DNA from: Rhodanobacter sp.
GTDB taxonomy: Bacteria; Pseudomonadota; Gammaproteobacteria; Xanthomonadales; Rhodanobacteraceae
Length of the DNA: 64,000 bases
NCBI GenBank assembly: GCA_004298045.1
Contig: SCRM01000010.1
Location: 124,001 to 188,000 of the forward strand
Direction of reading: 5' to 3'
Below are positions 45,786 through 54,870 of the stretch, piece after piece. The notes under the pieces were generated by a model, which saw nothing but the letters and a program-made list of their open reading frames with translations, was not told the origin of the DNA and ran no database searches. The position numbers and the translations under genes are program-made. Every line of letters begins with the position of its first letter. Position 1 is the stretch's first letter.

Positions 45786-48293
45786 ATGCCCATCGCACGC
45801 ACATCCCGGCTTCCGGCTGCCTTGGCCCTCGCCGTCTTCATCGCGTTCGCCCCGGCGAGCTTTGCAGCGGATCACGCCGCTACCACCGCGCACCCGCAAG
45901 CATGGCCGCGCGCTACTTGGCCGCTGCCGCCAGACCCTGCCCTGGAACGGCGCGTCGCCGCGCTGATAGCGAAGATGACGGTGGCCGACAAGGTGGGCCA
46001 GTTGATCCAGGCCGACATCGGCAGCGTCACCCCGGAGGACGTGCGCAAGTACCGGCTCGGCTCAGTGCTAGCCGGTGGCAATTCCAAGCCGCAGGGCGGC
46101 CGTTTCGCCACCGCGGCACAGTGGAAGTCGCTGGCCGACGCGTTCCAGCGCGCCGCAACGGATACTTCCAGCGGCGGCGTGGCGATCCCGCTGCTGCTGG
46201 GCATCGATGCGGTCCACGGTGACAACGGCACGATCGGCGCCACGCTGTTTCCGCAAAACTCGGCATTAGGCAACGCGCACGACCCCGCGCTGATACGCGC
46301 GATCGGCGCGGCCACCGCCGCCGAGGTGCGCGCCACCGGCTTCAACTGGACCTTCGCGCCCACCCTGGCCGTACCGCAGGACCCGCGTTGGGGCCGCGCC
46401 TACGAAGGCTATTCACAGGACCCAGGCGTAGTCGCCGCCTACGCCGCAGCCATGGTCGAGGGTCTGCAGGGCAAACCCGGCAGCCCCGGTTTCCTCGATG
46501 CCTCGCACGTCATCGCCACCGCCAAGCACTACCTGGCCGACGGCGGCACCAAGGACGGCAAGGATCAAGGTGATGCGCAGATCAGCGAGCGAGCGCTGAT
46601 CGACGTGCACGCCGTCGGCTACCCACTCGCCATCGACGCCGGCGTGCAGAGCGTGATGGCCTCATTCTCCAGTTGGAACGGCGTGAAGATCCTTGCCGAC
46701 CATGGCCTGCTCACTGACGTGCTCAAGCAGCGCATGGATTTCCAGGGCTTCGTGGTCGGCGACTGGAACGCGCAGGGCCAGGTGCCAGGTTGCACCAACG
46801 AAGATTGCCCGGCCGCGTTCAACAATGGTGCCGACATGCTGATGGCGCCCGACAGTTGGCGCGGCCTGTACCGCAATACGCTGGCCGAAGTGAAGGCAGG
46901 GGTAATCCCGATGGCGCGGCTCGACGATGCCGTCGCACGCATCCTGCGGGTGAAGTTCCGCCTCGGCCTGTTCGACGCGCCGCTGCCCTCGCAGGAGCCG
47001 CTGGCGCGCGACGCTAGCCACGTGCTGGGCAGCCCGGCGCACCGCGCGCTGGCGCGGCGCGCGGTGCGCGAGTCGCTGGTGCTGCTGAAGAACGACGGCC
47101 ACCTGCTGCCGCTCGACCCGCGCCAACGCATCCTGGTGGCCGGCGAAGGCGCCGATGACATCTCGCGGCAGAACGGCGGCTGGACGCTCACCTGGCAGGG
47201 TACCGGGCTCACCAACGCCGATTTCCCCGGCGCGCAGTCGATCGGCGCCGGCATCGCGCAGCAGGTGAAGACCGCCGGTGGGCAGGCGGAGATCGCTCCC
47301 GCCGGCCACTACACGCGCAAGCCCGACGTGGCCATCGTGGTGTTCGGCGAAACACCCTATGCCGAGTTCCAGGGCGACCGCGCCAACCTGCTGTTCCACC
47401 CCGGTGACGACCACGACCTCGACCTAATCCGCCGCCTGCGCGGCCAGGGCATTCCCGTGGTGGCGGTGTTCCTCAGCGGGCGCCCGCTGTGGGTGAGCCG
47501 CGAGATCAACGTCGCCAATGCTTTCGTGGCCGCGTGGCTGCCAGGCAGTGAGGGCGGCGGCGTGGCCGATGTGCTGCTGCGCGAGCCAAATGGCCAAGTG
47601 GATTTCGATTTCCACGGCAAGCTGGCCTTCGCCTGGCCCTCCACCGCCATGCCCGGCCACAGCGCACCCGCGTTTCCGCTGGGCTACGGCCTTACCTATG
47701 CCGACCACGTGACGGTGCCTGCACTGTCCGAAAATTCCGGCGTCAGCGGCGCTACCGTGCGCGTGGACGACTATCTGGAAAAGGGCGCCGCCGTCGCCGG
47801 CTATACGCTCAACCTCACCGGCGTCGATGGCCGCCGCAGCAAGGTCCTCGCCACCCCGGCCGCCAGTGCAGACGGCAGCCTGCGCCTCACCGCGCTGGAC
47901 TACCGCGCGCAGGAAGACGCGCGCCGCCTCGACTGGTCCGGCGGCCCGGCCGCCCTGAGCATCGATGCCGACCATCCGCTCGATCTCGACCGCCAGGCCA
48001 ACGGCGACGTGATGTTGGTGACCACCTTGCGCCTCGCCGCGCCGTCCCCCGCGCCGGCCTGGATCGGCATGGGTTGCGGCCACGACTGCCGTGGCCGCGT
48101 GGCGCTGAAACCGCTCGCGCCGGCGCACTGGCTGCGTGTGGGCGTACCGCTGAAATGCCTGCAGGCGGCCGGCGCCAACATGCGCCACATCGTGCAGCCG
48201 CTCGTGCTCGAGGCCAGCCGCGGCACGCAGTTGGCGGTATCCAGCGCCACGCTGGGCACCAACGCCGATCAGGTGGTGGGTTGCGCGAAATGA
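45786..48293 (+). CDS. bglX: Secreted GH3 beta-glucosidase / exo-1,4(3)-beta-glucanase
   Basis: 835 residues. After a signal peptide (LPAALALAVFIAFAPASFAADH) come the GH3 barrel (VADKVGQLIQADIGS, LLLGIDAVHGDN, NWTFAPTLAVPQDPRWGRAYEGY, ATAKHYLADGGT) with nucleophile Asp326 in GFVVGDWNAQ, then the GH3 C-terminal domain (ARRAVRESLVLLKNDGHLLPL) and a third beta domain (about 655-835) like the ExoP galactose-binding module. It removes glucose from the ends of beta-glucans or cello-oligosaccharides in the periplasm. The ATG at 45786 is preceded by AAGGAA. Operator-like sites lie upstream. The name bglX is used loosely; it is nearer to ExoP-type enzymes. Confidence 0.92.
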   Translation: MPIARTSRLPAALALAVFIAFAPASFAADHAATTAHPQAWPRATWPLPPDPALERRVAALIAKMTVADKVGQLIQADIGSVTPEDVRKYRLGSVLAGGNSKPQGGRFATAAQWKSLADAFQRAATDTSSGGVAIPLLLGIDAVHGDNGTIGATLFPQNSALGNAHDPALIRAIGAATAAEVRATGFNWTFAPTLAVPQDPRWGRAYEGYSQDPGVVAAYAAAMVEGLQGKPGSPGFLDASHVIATAKHYLADGGTKDGKDQGDAQISERALIDVHAVGYPLAIDAGVQSVMASFSSWNGVKILADHGLLTDVLKQRMDFQGFVVGDWNAQGQVPGCTNEDCPAAFNNGADMLMAPDSWRGLYRNTLAEVKAGVIPMARLDDAVARILRVKFRLGLFDAPLPSQEPLARDASHVLGSPAHRALARRAVRESLVLLKNDGHLLPLDPRQRILVAGEGADDISRQNGGWTLTWQGTGLTNADFPGAQSIGAGIAQQVKTAGGQAEIAPAGHYTRKPDVAIVVFGETPYAEFQGDRANLLFHPGDDHDLDLIRRLRGQGIPVVAVFLSGRPLWVSREINVANAFVAAWLPGSEGGGVADVLLREPNGQVDFDFHGKLAFAWPSTAMPGHSAPAFPLGYGLTYADHVTVPALSENSGVSGATVRVDDYLEKGAAVAGYTLNLTGVDGRRSKVLATPAASADGSLRLTALDYRAQEDARRLDWSGGPAALSIDADHPLDLDRQANGDVMLVTTLRLAAPSPAPAWIGMGCGHDCRGRVALKPLAPAHWLRVGVPLKCLQAAGANMRHIVQPLVLEASRGTQLAVSSATLGTNADQVVGCAK

Positions 48294-48469
48294 GCACGTG
48301 ACACCGGAGACCACCTGGCAGCGGTTGATGGCCAGCCACCCGCGGCGCGGGCCCGGCCGGTCGGCCGGGGAACCACGCCATATGTGGGACACGCTTCCAC
48401 ACATACCCAAAAATCATTTATCGCCACCCACGACCGGATGCGCCCGCACCCGGAATGGAGTTAGAGTTT

Positions 48470-48508
48470 TACGACAGCGCTGTCGTACATAGACAGGATT
48501 ACGCTGTC
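48470..48508 (+). promoter_or_regulatory. LacI-type operator pair upstream of the TonB receptor gene
   Basis: A perfect 18-bp palindrome TACGACAGCGCTGTCGTA (48470-48487) with a central GCGC, typical of LacI-family operators, then a second inverted pair GACAG (48492-48496) and CTGTC (48504-48508). Their centres are about 21-22 bp apart, two helical turns. The receptor ATG is 79 nt downstream. The 293-nt gap holds no gene. Confidence 0.75.
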
Positions 48509-48586
48509 AATTGGGGAACAGTCGCTACGCCACCGGCACCGCCGGCATCACCCGTCAGCCACAACAAAACGAAGAGGGGATACCAC

Positions 48587-50998
48587 ATGAAAACGCGTTA
48601 CTCGGCGCTGTATGCCGCCATGTCGCTCGCACTCGCGCCCTGCCTGGCGCAGGCAGCGCCGCAGGATGCGACGCCGCCATCCCATGCTCCGGCCGAAAAG
48701 GTCAAGCAGCTCGATACGGTCACGGTTTCCGCCGTCAAGCACGAGACTCCGCTGCAGAAGACCCCGGTCGCCGTCAGCGTCATTGCCGCCGACACCATCG
48801 AACAGCAGCGCGTGATGACGGTGCAGGACTTGGCGCCGCTGGTGCCCAGCCTGCAGGCCACTTCCGAAGGCGACCACGGCGTGGTCACCCTGACCATGCG
48901 CGGCATCGGCAACGACAGCGCCAAAACGGAGTACGCCGACCCCGAGGTGGCGGTGTTCGTCGACGGCGTCTACGACCCGCGCGCCGAAGCCGCGGCCGGC
49001 CTGCTGCTGGACATCGACAACGTACAGGTGATGCGCGGCCCGCAGGGCACCCTGTGGGGGCGCAACTCCACCGCCGGCGCGATCAGCTTCGAGACCATCA
49101 AGCCCGACATCGACGGCGATTTCTCCGGCAACGCGCAGATCGAGGCCGGCAACTACCACCAGATGGGCACCCGCGCGGCGGTGAACCTGCCGATCAGCAG
49201 CACGTTCGCGATGCGCGTGGCCGTGGCGCACGAGCAACACGACGGCTACGTCGACTACCAGAACCCCGCCGGCCAGTTGCCCAGCGTGGCACAGCAGCAG
49301 GCCACCTACCTCGCCACCGGCGGCGACCCGGCGAAGTTCATCCCGATCGACCCGAACCAGTACGCGCACAACGGCGCCAAGTACAACGCGCAGGACCAGA
49401 CCGCGGCCCGCGTGAGCGCGCTGTGGAGACCCAGCGACGCGTTCCAGTGGAACCTCTCCTACGAGTACTTCATCGACCGCGGCACACCCGACATGAACCT
49501 GATGCAGACGCCGCGGCCCGGGCAGTCGTTCTGGTCGGCGCTGATCGACACGCCGCCCTACCTGCACCGCAATTCCGGCACCTGGCGCAGCCGCATGACC
49601 TGGGACATCAGCGACTCGGTCGAGGCGACCTACGTTGCCGGCTACAACCAGTTCTTCGGCGCCAGCGAATTCGACCAGGACGCCGGTGTCGGCGTGCCCA
49701 CCAGCTTCACCACCGGCGCCACCTACCAGAACGACCGCACCAATTACTCCAACTACAAGAGCTACAGCCACGAGATCAACCTGAAGTCCCGCGGCTCGCA
49801 GGTTATCGACTGGGTCGTGGGCGCCTACTACAGCCATGAGAACAATGACATCCGCTTCGACATCCCGCAGATGCATGGCACCCAGCACGGTAGCGTGAGC
49901 TGGCAGGGGTCATTCATCCAGCCCAAGGAGCTGGTGAACTCGAGCGCCGTGTTCGGCCAGGCCACCTGGAACGTGTCCGATATCTGGCACCTGACCGGCG
50001 GCGTGCGCTGGTCCAACGACGAGAAGCGCAACATCGACGGCCGCGGTTGGGGCTGGGCCTACAACCCCGACCTGTCGCAGTTGCCGATCGCGCCCAGCAC
50101 GATTCCCGGCCCCGCGACCAACTTTGCCATCTCCACTATCAACGATGCCAAGTACAAGCACGGCCAGCTGACCTGGCTGGGCCGCGTCGCCGCTGATCTC
50201 GGCAAGAACGCCATGATCTACGCCAGCGTCTCCACCGGCTACAAATCCGGCGGCACCCAGGATGCCGGTTCGCTGTACAAGCCCGAGAAGCTGACCAACT
50301 ACGAGATCGGCGCCAAGCTCACCTTCCTCGACGGCCACCTGACCTGGAACAACGCGGCGTACTACGAGAACTTCAAGGACTTCCAGCTCGCCGCGCCGGT
50401 CACCTTCCCGAACGGCAACCTCGGCCTGGCGTTCTCGAACGTGGGCGGCAGCACCAAGGTGGCCGGCTTCGAGTCGGAGCTGGCGCTGCTCGAGCCCGAC
50501 GACCGCGCCAACCTGACGTTGTCGTACATCCCCAAGAAGACGCTCGGCACGCTGATCTACGCGGGCAGCAACGACTACCAGGGGTTGCCGGCCTGCCCAC
50601 CGGCCTCGGGCATCGCCAGTTGCATGGACATCACCAGCAACGACCTTGCCCATGCGCCGACGCTCGCGGTGTCCGCCCTCTACGAGCATGATTTCCACCT
50701 GCCCAACGGCGGTCGCCTGACCCCGCGCTTCAGCGGCCAGTACCAGACCGCACAATGGCTCAGCCCGTTCAACCTCGGCGACGGCGACAAGCAGAAGGCG
50801 TACTTTCGCGGCGACATCGCGCTGCGCTACACCGAGCCGCAGGGCCGCTGGTGGGTCAGCGTGTACGCGCAGAACTTCAACGATGCCCGGGTGCGCACCA
50901 ACGCGATGCGCTTCGTGATGCCCGACGGCAGCCTGCAGTACGTTTCCCAGTACCTGGCACCACGCACCTACGGCGCCAGCGTGGGCATGTCGTTCTGA
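48587..50998 (+). CDS. TonB-dependent outer-membrane receptor
   Basis: 803 residues. Signal peptide ending LAQA, a TonB-box-like LDTVTVSA near residue 40, a plug domain (VQDLAPLVPSLQATSEG, GVYDPRAEAAAGLLLDIDNV, VMRGPQGTLWGRNSTAGAIS), then a 22-strand-type barrel ending in an aromatic residue (YGASVGMSF). The plug is that of oligosaccharide or FecA-like receptors, and shared operators with bglX suggest import of a beta-glucoside. No inner-membrane sugar transporter is in the unit. AGAGGGGA lies 6-13 nt before the ATG; longer in-frame sequence back to 48455 would run through the operator and is rejected. Confidence 0.95.
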   Translation: MKTRYSALYAAMSLALAPCLAQAAPQDATPPSHAPAEKVKQLDTVTVSAVKHETPLQKTPVAVSVIAADTIEQQRVMTVQDLAPLVPSLQATSEGDHGVVTLTMRGIGNDSAKTEYADPEVAVFVDGVYDPRAEAAAGLLLDIDNVQVMRGPQGTLWGRNSTAGAISFETIKPDIDGDFSGNAQIEAGNYHQMGTRAAVNLPISSTFAMRVAVAHEQHDGYVDYQNPAGQLPSVAQQQATYLATGGDPAKFIPIDPNQYAHNGAKYNAQDQTAARVSALWRPSDAFQWNLSYEYFIDRGTPDMNLMQTPRPGQSFWSALIDTPPYLHRNSGTWRSRMTWDISDSVEATYVAGYNQFFGASEFDQDAGVGVPTSFTTGATYQNDRTNYSNYKSYSHEINLKSRGSQVIDWVVGAYYSHENNDIRFDIPQMHGTQHGSVSWQGSFIQPKELVNSSAVFGQATWNVSDIWHLTGGVRWSNDEKRNIDGRGWGWAYNPDLSQLPIAPSTIPGPATNFAISTINDAKYKHGQLTWLGRVAADLGKNAMIYASVSTGYKSGGTQDAGSLYKPEKLTNYEIGAKLTFLDGHLTWNNAAYYENFKDFQLAAPVTFPNGNLGLAFSNVGGSTKVAGFESELALLEPDDRANLTLSYIPKKTLGTLIYAGSNDYQGLPACPPASGIASCMDITSNDLAHAPTLAVSALYEHDFHLPNGGRLTPRFSGQYQTAQWLSPFNLGDGDKQKAYFRGDIALRYTEPQGRWWVSVYAQNFNDARVRTNAMRFVMPDGSLQYVSQYLAPRTYGASVGMSF

Positions 50999-51000
50999 AT

Positions 51001-51029
51001 CGATGCGCCGGCCACCGGCCGGCGCATCG
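51001..51029 (+). other. Strong hairpin right after the TonB receptor stop
   Basis: A 13-bp perfect stem (51001-51013 with 51017-51029, CGATGCGCCGGCC) with an ACC loop, 2 nt after the stop codon. No T-run follows, so it more likely protects the mRNA 3' end or helps the terminator at 51098. Confidence 0.6.
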
Positions 51030-51097
51030 CCACCTTGGCCGTGTCGTCAAGGTGCCGTCGCCGTTTCCGACGCACTCCTCCCCCGACACGGCAAATT

Positions 51098-51131
51098 GCG
51101 CCGGACCCGCAAGGGCCCGGCGCCTCTTTTT
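51098..51131 (+). terminator. Rho-independent terminator of the TonB receptor gene
   Basis: A bulged stem: GCGCCGG (51098-51104) pairs with CCGGCGC (51117-51123) and inner CCC/GGG closes a GCAA tetraloop. CTCTTTTTG follows, giving a T-run. It lies before the convergent hemerythrin gene. Confidence 0.85.
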
Positions 51132-51179
51132 GCCCCGCGCGCACCGGTCGCCCGGGCGAGGTCCCGGGCGGCGGCGCGC

Positions 51180-51590
51180 CTACAGCTCGGCGACGGCCGG
51201 AAAGAACTCGGCGTTTTCGCGCTGCAGCCGCTCGTGCAGAGCTTTCAGCACCACCTTGGCATCGCGCCGGAACCCTTCCGGATCCACTTCGGTGCGTGAC
51301 GCCACCCGCCAATGCTCGACAAACGCGGTGAACGATTCGCTCAGCGCCATCAGCTCGGACTGGTAGTGCGCGGCAAGCGACGCCATGCCCGGCTTGGCGA
51401 CGCGGCTCAGTTCCGGATACAGCACCTGATCCTCCAGCGCGAGGTGCAGCTTGATCTGCCCGGCGATGGCGGTGAGGTGCTCGGCGATCTCGTGGGTATG
51501 CACGGCAATGCCGCCCTGGCTGAGCCGGCGCATCGTCGCGATCTGCTGCGCGATGTGCTGACGATCCTGCAGGTAACGCTCGACATGCAT
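51180..51590 (-). CDS. Hemerythrin (HHE) domain protein
   Basis: 136 residues, a single four-helix HHE domain. Likely diiron ligands are in DRQHIAQQ, HTHEIAEHL, the classic HLALEDQVLYPEL (H-x3-E), and HYQSEL; the C-terminal helix ends ENAEFFPAVAEL. Such proteins bind oxygen or nitric oxide, or help repair iron-sulfur centres, in the cytoplasm. GAGGTG lies 5 nt before the ATG. It stands alone between the TonB receptor terminator and the SNF2 gene; that gene is on the same strand but 72 nt away. Confidence 0.88.
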   Translation of the reverse strand: MHVERYLQDRQHIAQQIATMRRLSQGGIAVHTHEIAEHLTAIAGQIKLHLALEDQVLYPELSRVAKPGMASLAAHYQSELMALSESFTAFVEHWRVASRTEVDPEGFRRDAKVVLKALHERLQRENAEFFPAVAEL

Positions 51591-51662
51591 GGTGGCACCT
51601 CGTGTGCGTACGGAACATCCCTGCGCTTTGTCGGCCCGCGCGCCGCCGGATTGAGGCCGTGC

Positions 51663-54662
51663 TCAGTCGGGCGCCAGCAGCATGTCCAGATCGCCTTGGT
51701 CGAACGCCAGCCGCGTGCGGCTGCCGCCGCCGTCGAGCACGGCCTGCGCGAGTTCGGCCTTGCGCGCCTTCATCTCCTCGATGCGCTCCTCGACGGTGCC
51801 GCTGGTGATGAGGCGGAAAACGAATACCGGCTTGTCCTGGCCGATGCGGTGGGCGCGGTCGCTGGCCTGCGCCTCGGCGGCGGGGTTCCACCAGGGGTCG
51901 TAGTGGATGACGGTGTCGGCGGCGGTGAGGTTCAAGCCCACGCCGCCTGCCTTGAGCGACAGCAGAAACAAGGGCACCTCGCCGTGCTGGAACGCTTCCA
52001 CCGGCGCGGCACGGTCGCGGGTTTCGCCGGTCAAGGTGACGTAGCGGATGCGGCGGCGGTCGAGCTCGCTGGCGATCAACCGCAACATGCTGGTGAACTG
52101 CGAGAACAGCAGCACCTTGCGGCCTTCGTCCAGCAGCGGCGGCAGCATTTCCATCAACAGGTCGAACTTGGCGGAGTTCTGCACGCCGCGCGCGGTTTCC
52201 AATTTCACCAGCCGCGGGTCGCAGCACACCTGGCGCAATTTGAGCAACGCATCGAGCACGACGATGCCGGAGTGCGCGATGCCGCGCTGCGCGATCACCT
52301 CGCGCAGCTCCTCGGCGAGCGACAGGCGCAGGCCGTCATACAGCTCGCGCTGGCGGCCTTCGAGCATGACGCGGCGGGTGATCTCGGTCTTCGGCGGCAG
52401 CTCGGTGGCCACCTGCCCCTTGGTGCGGCGCAGGATGAAGGGCGCGAGCCGGTGGTTGAGGCGCTGCTGGCATTCCTCGTCGTGCGCCCGCTCGATCGGG
52501 ATGCGGTAGAAGCGCCGGAATGCGTGCTCGTCGCCAAGCAGGCCGGGTACCGCCAGGTCGATCTGCGACCACAGCTCGCCCAGGTGGTTTTCCAGCGGCG
52601 TGCCGGTCAGGCACACGAAACGGCGGGTGCGCAGCGTGAGCAGCGCGCGGCGCGCCTGCGTGCGCGGGTTCTTGACCTGCTGCGCCTCGTCCAGCGCGAT
52701 CAGCGCAAACGCCTGCCGGCGCAGCGGCACGACATCGCGCGGCAACAAGGCGTAGCTGGTCAGCACGATGTCCTGCGCGCCGAGCTGGGCGAACGCCTCG
52801 GCGCGCTGCGGACCATGCAGGGTGAGCACGCGCAGCGCCGGGGCAAAGCGCGCCACTTCGGCCTGCCAGTTCGGGATGAGGCTGGTCGGCACCACGATCA
52901 GCGCCGGGGTTTCCAGCGCACCGGCCTGCTTCAGCGCCAGCAGATGGGTGATGAGCTGCAGCGTCTTGCCCAACCCCATGTCGTCGGCCAGCACGCCGCC
53001 GACGCCGGCTTCGGCCAGGGCGTTGAGCCAGCGCAGGCCTTCGCGCTGGTAGGGCCGCAGTTCGGCGACGAGTCCGGTCGGGATCGCGTCGCTGGCGCGC
53101 GCGGCGGCATCGCGCAGGCGCGCGGTGAAGCCGCGCAGGTTTTCCGGCGCTTCCAGCGTGCCGTCGGTGGGCAGCACGGCGGCCAGCTCGTCCAGCCGGC
53201 CGGCCTGCACGCGCGGCAGGTGCAACTGTTTGCGCGGCTTTTCCAGGTATTCAGCCAGCGGCGCCAGCAGGCCGCGCAGCTCCTTGAGCCGCACCGGCAC
53301 CCGGCGACGCTCGTCCACCGGCGCGTACCACACGGCATCGTCCGGCTCGTTCGGCACCGGCGTCAGGTGCAGCTGGCGCTCGGCCAGCGCCTGCGCCACC
53401 GCGGGCAACAGATTGCAGCGCTTGCCGTCGAGCTCGATGCCAATCTCGAGATCGAACGCGTGGTCGTCGGTGTCTTCCTGCGCCCTGCCGTACCAGCGCA
53501 CCGGGCCTTCGAGCACCTCGAACGGAAAGCTCGGCGCGTAGTCGAGCGTGAAGCCTTCGGTTTCGAGCCGCGGCCGCAGCGCGAGCCAACGTGCCGGCGT
53601 ATTCACTTCGAGCGCACCGGCGTGGCCGGTGCCCGGGAACAGCCAGGCGTCGTCGGGCAAGGTGTCGGCGATGTCCCAGGGCAGGCCTTCGGTATCCACC
53701 ACCGGGGTCAGGCCGATGCGTTCGAGCTGCTCCATGGTGGCCAGCTCTTCGGCACGGCGGCGGGCGATTTCCACCAGTTGCCCGCCACGCACGCGACGCA
53801 CCAGCGGATCGCCGCCGCGGCTGGGCAGGCGCTCGCCGCCGTAGTCGAACGCCAGACGCGCCCATGCCAGCGGCGCCGCGCCGCCGGCCAGCCGCGCGTG
53901 CCGGGTCAGCGCCTGCAGCGTGAGGATGGGCTTGGGCGCGAGGTCGGCACGCTGCAAATGCGCGAAGACTTGCGGCGACGGCACCCGCGCCGCAACCGGG
54001 CCACCGGCGATCGCGGCGGCAAACGCCGCGCTGTCTTCATGCCGCAGCGGCGGCAGGTCGAGCCACGCAGTTTCCGCCGGCGCGGCGTCAAGGTGGCCGA
54101 GCGTAGCGTGCTCGGCGTCGAGAAACCACAGGCTGTCGATGCGCAGCAGGCGCTGGTTGTGCGGCAGTTGCGGCACCAGGCGCTGGCTGCCGTCGGCTTC
54201 CAGTTGCCAGTCCCAGGCGAGCGGGATGGCCTTGCCGCGCGACAGGCGCAGGCCGGCAAGGCCGCCGAGGAAACACGGCGCGGTATCCAGCAGTTCCGTC
54301 AGCAGGCTGCCGCCGAGCCGACCGGCAAGACGCGCGTAACTGCGGCCCTTGCGCTGGCTCTGCGGCAGGCCCAGCACGCTGGCGGCAAGCCGCTGCTCAT
54401 GTGGCGGCAACGGCGAAGAGGCGAGCGTGTGGCTGTCCAGCGGCACCGGATGCACGTGGTGCCCGTGCTCGGCCACGTCGAGCACCATCGGCGCGACATC
54501 CAGGTGCGCCCACGCGGCACCGTCCTCGGGCAGGACTTCAAAGAAGAAACCGAGCACGACCGGCGCGGCCGCAAGTGGCGGCACCGATGGCGTCAGCACG
54601 CGCTGCCAGCCTGCCGGCAGGCGCACATCGCAGGCGTGCTGTTTGTCCTCCGGCTGCGACAT
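51663..54662 (-). CDS. SNF2/Rad54-family DEAD/H-box ATPase
   Basis: 999 residues. The first 530 or so form an uncharacterised N-terminal region; the SNF2 motor follows. LRPYQREGLRWLNALAEAG opens it, Walker A Lys566 is in LADDMGLGKTLQL, Walker B is DEAQ at 658-661, motif III is CLTGTPLENHLGELWS, and the second lobe has KVLLFSQFTSML, LKAGGVGLNLTAADTVIHYD and QASDRAHRIGQ. The SWIM zinc finger of many bacterial SNF2 proteins is not visible at the N-terminus. It probably translocates on duplex DNA to remodel protein-DNA complexes or aid repair or transcription. No restriction, Druantia or DISARM-like partner genes are near. The start MSQPEDKQHA at 54662 is preferred to 54728. Confidence 0.93.
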   Translation of the reverse strand: MSQPEDKQHACDVRLPAGWQRVLTPSVPPLAAAPVVLGFFFEVLPEDGAAWAHLDVAPMVLDVAEHGHHVHPVPLDSHTLASSPLPPHEQRLAASVLGLPQSQRKGRSYARLAGRLGGSLLTELLDTAPCFLGGLAGLRLSRGKAIPLAWDWQLEADGSQRLVPQLPHNQRLLRIDSLWFLDAEHATLGHLDAAPAETAWLDLPPLRHEDSAAFAAAIAGGPVAARVPSPQVFAHLQRADLAPKPILTLQALTRHARLAGGAAPLAWARLAFDYGGERLPSRGGDPLVRRVRGGQLVEIARRRAEELATMEQLERIGLTPVVDTEGLPWDIADTLPDDAWLFPGTGHAGALEVNTPARWLALRPRLETEGFTLDYAPSFPFEVLEGPVRWYGRAQEDTDDHAFDLEIGIELDGKRCNLLPAVAQALAERQLHLTPVPNEPDDAVWYAPVDERRRVPVRLKELRGLLAPLAEYLEKPRKQLHLPRVQAGRLDELAAVLPTDGTLEAPENLRGFTARLRDAAARASDAIPTGLVAELRPYQREGLRWLNALAEAGVGGVLADDMGLGKTLQLITHLLALKQAGALETPALIVVPTSLIPNWQAEVARFAPALRVLTLHGPQRAEAFAQLGAQDIVLTSYALLPRDVVPLRRQAFALIALDEAQQVKNPRTQARRALLTLRTRRFVCLTGTPLENHLGELWSQIDLAVPGLLGDEHAFRRFYRIPIERAHDEECQQRLNHRLAPFILRRTKGQVATELPPKTEITRRVMLEGRQRELYDGLRLSLAEELREVIAQRGIAHSGIVVLDALLKLRQVCCDPRLVKLETARGVQNSAKFDLLMEMLPPLLDEGRKVLLFSQFTSMLRLIASELDRRRIRYVTLTGETRDRAAPVEAFQHGEVPLFLLSLKAGGVGLNLTAADTVIHYDPWWNPAAEAQASDRAHRIGQDKPVFVFRLITSGTVEERIEEMKARKAELAQAVLDGGGSRTRLAFDQGDLDMLLAPD

Positions 54663-54870
54663 CCGCAAGCGCCTCGTGACGACGACCAAAAGCCCGAGCT
54701 TAGCAGGCTTGATGTCCTGTCCGCGCACGCAGCGATCCGCCGAACGCCGGCCCGTACGGCTGCCGCCACGCCGGTGTCAGTGGGTATCCCAGTGCGCCAT
54801 CGACGCGCGCGTCCCGCCGGACCGGAGCCGCGCTGGATGCCAAGTTCGGCGGATTGGCGCCTGCGACAGC

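Noticed and set aside
48455-48586. Earlier start for the TonB receptor at 48455
   Set aside because: It would place the operator palindrome inside the coding region and put 44 hydrophilic residues before the signal peptide; the ATG at 48587 has a strong ribosome binding site.
51180-54662. SNF2 helicase plus hemerythrin gene as a defence system
   Set aside because: No methyltransferase, nuclease, PLD or DUF1998-type partner is near, and neighbours are housekeeping genes, so a defence island is not supported.
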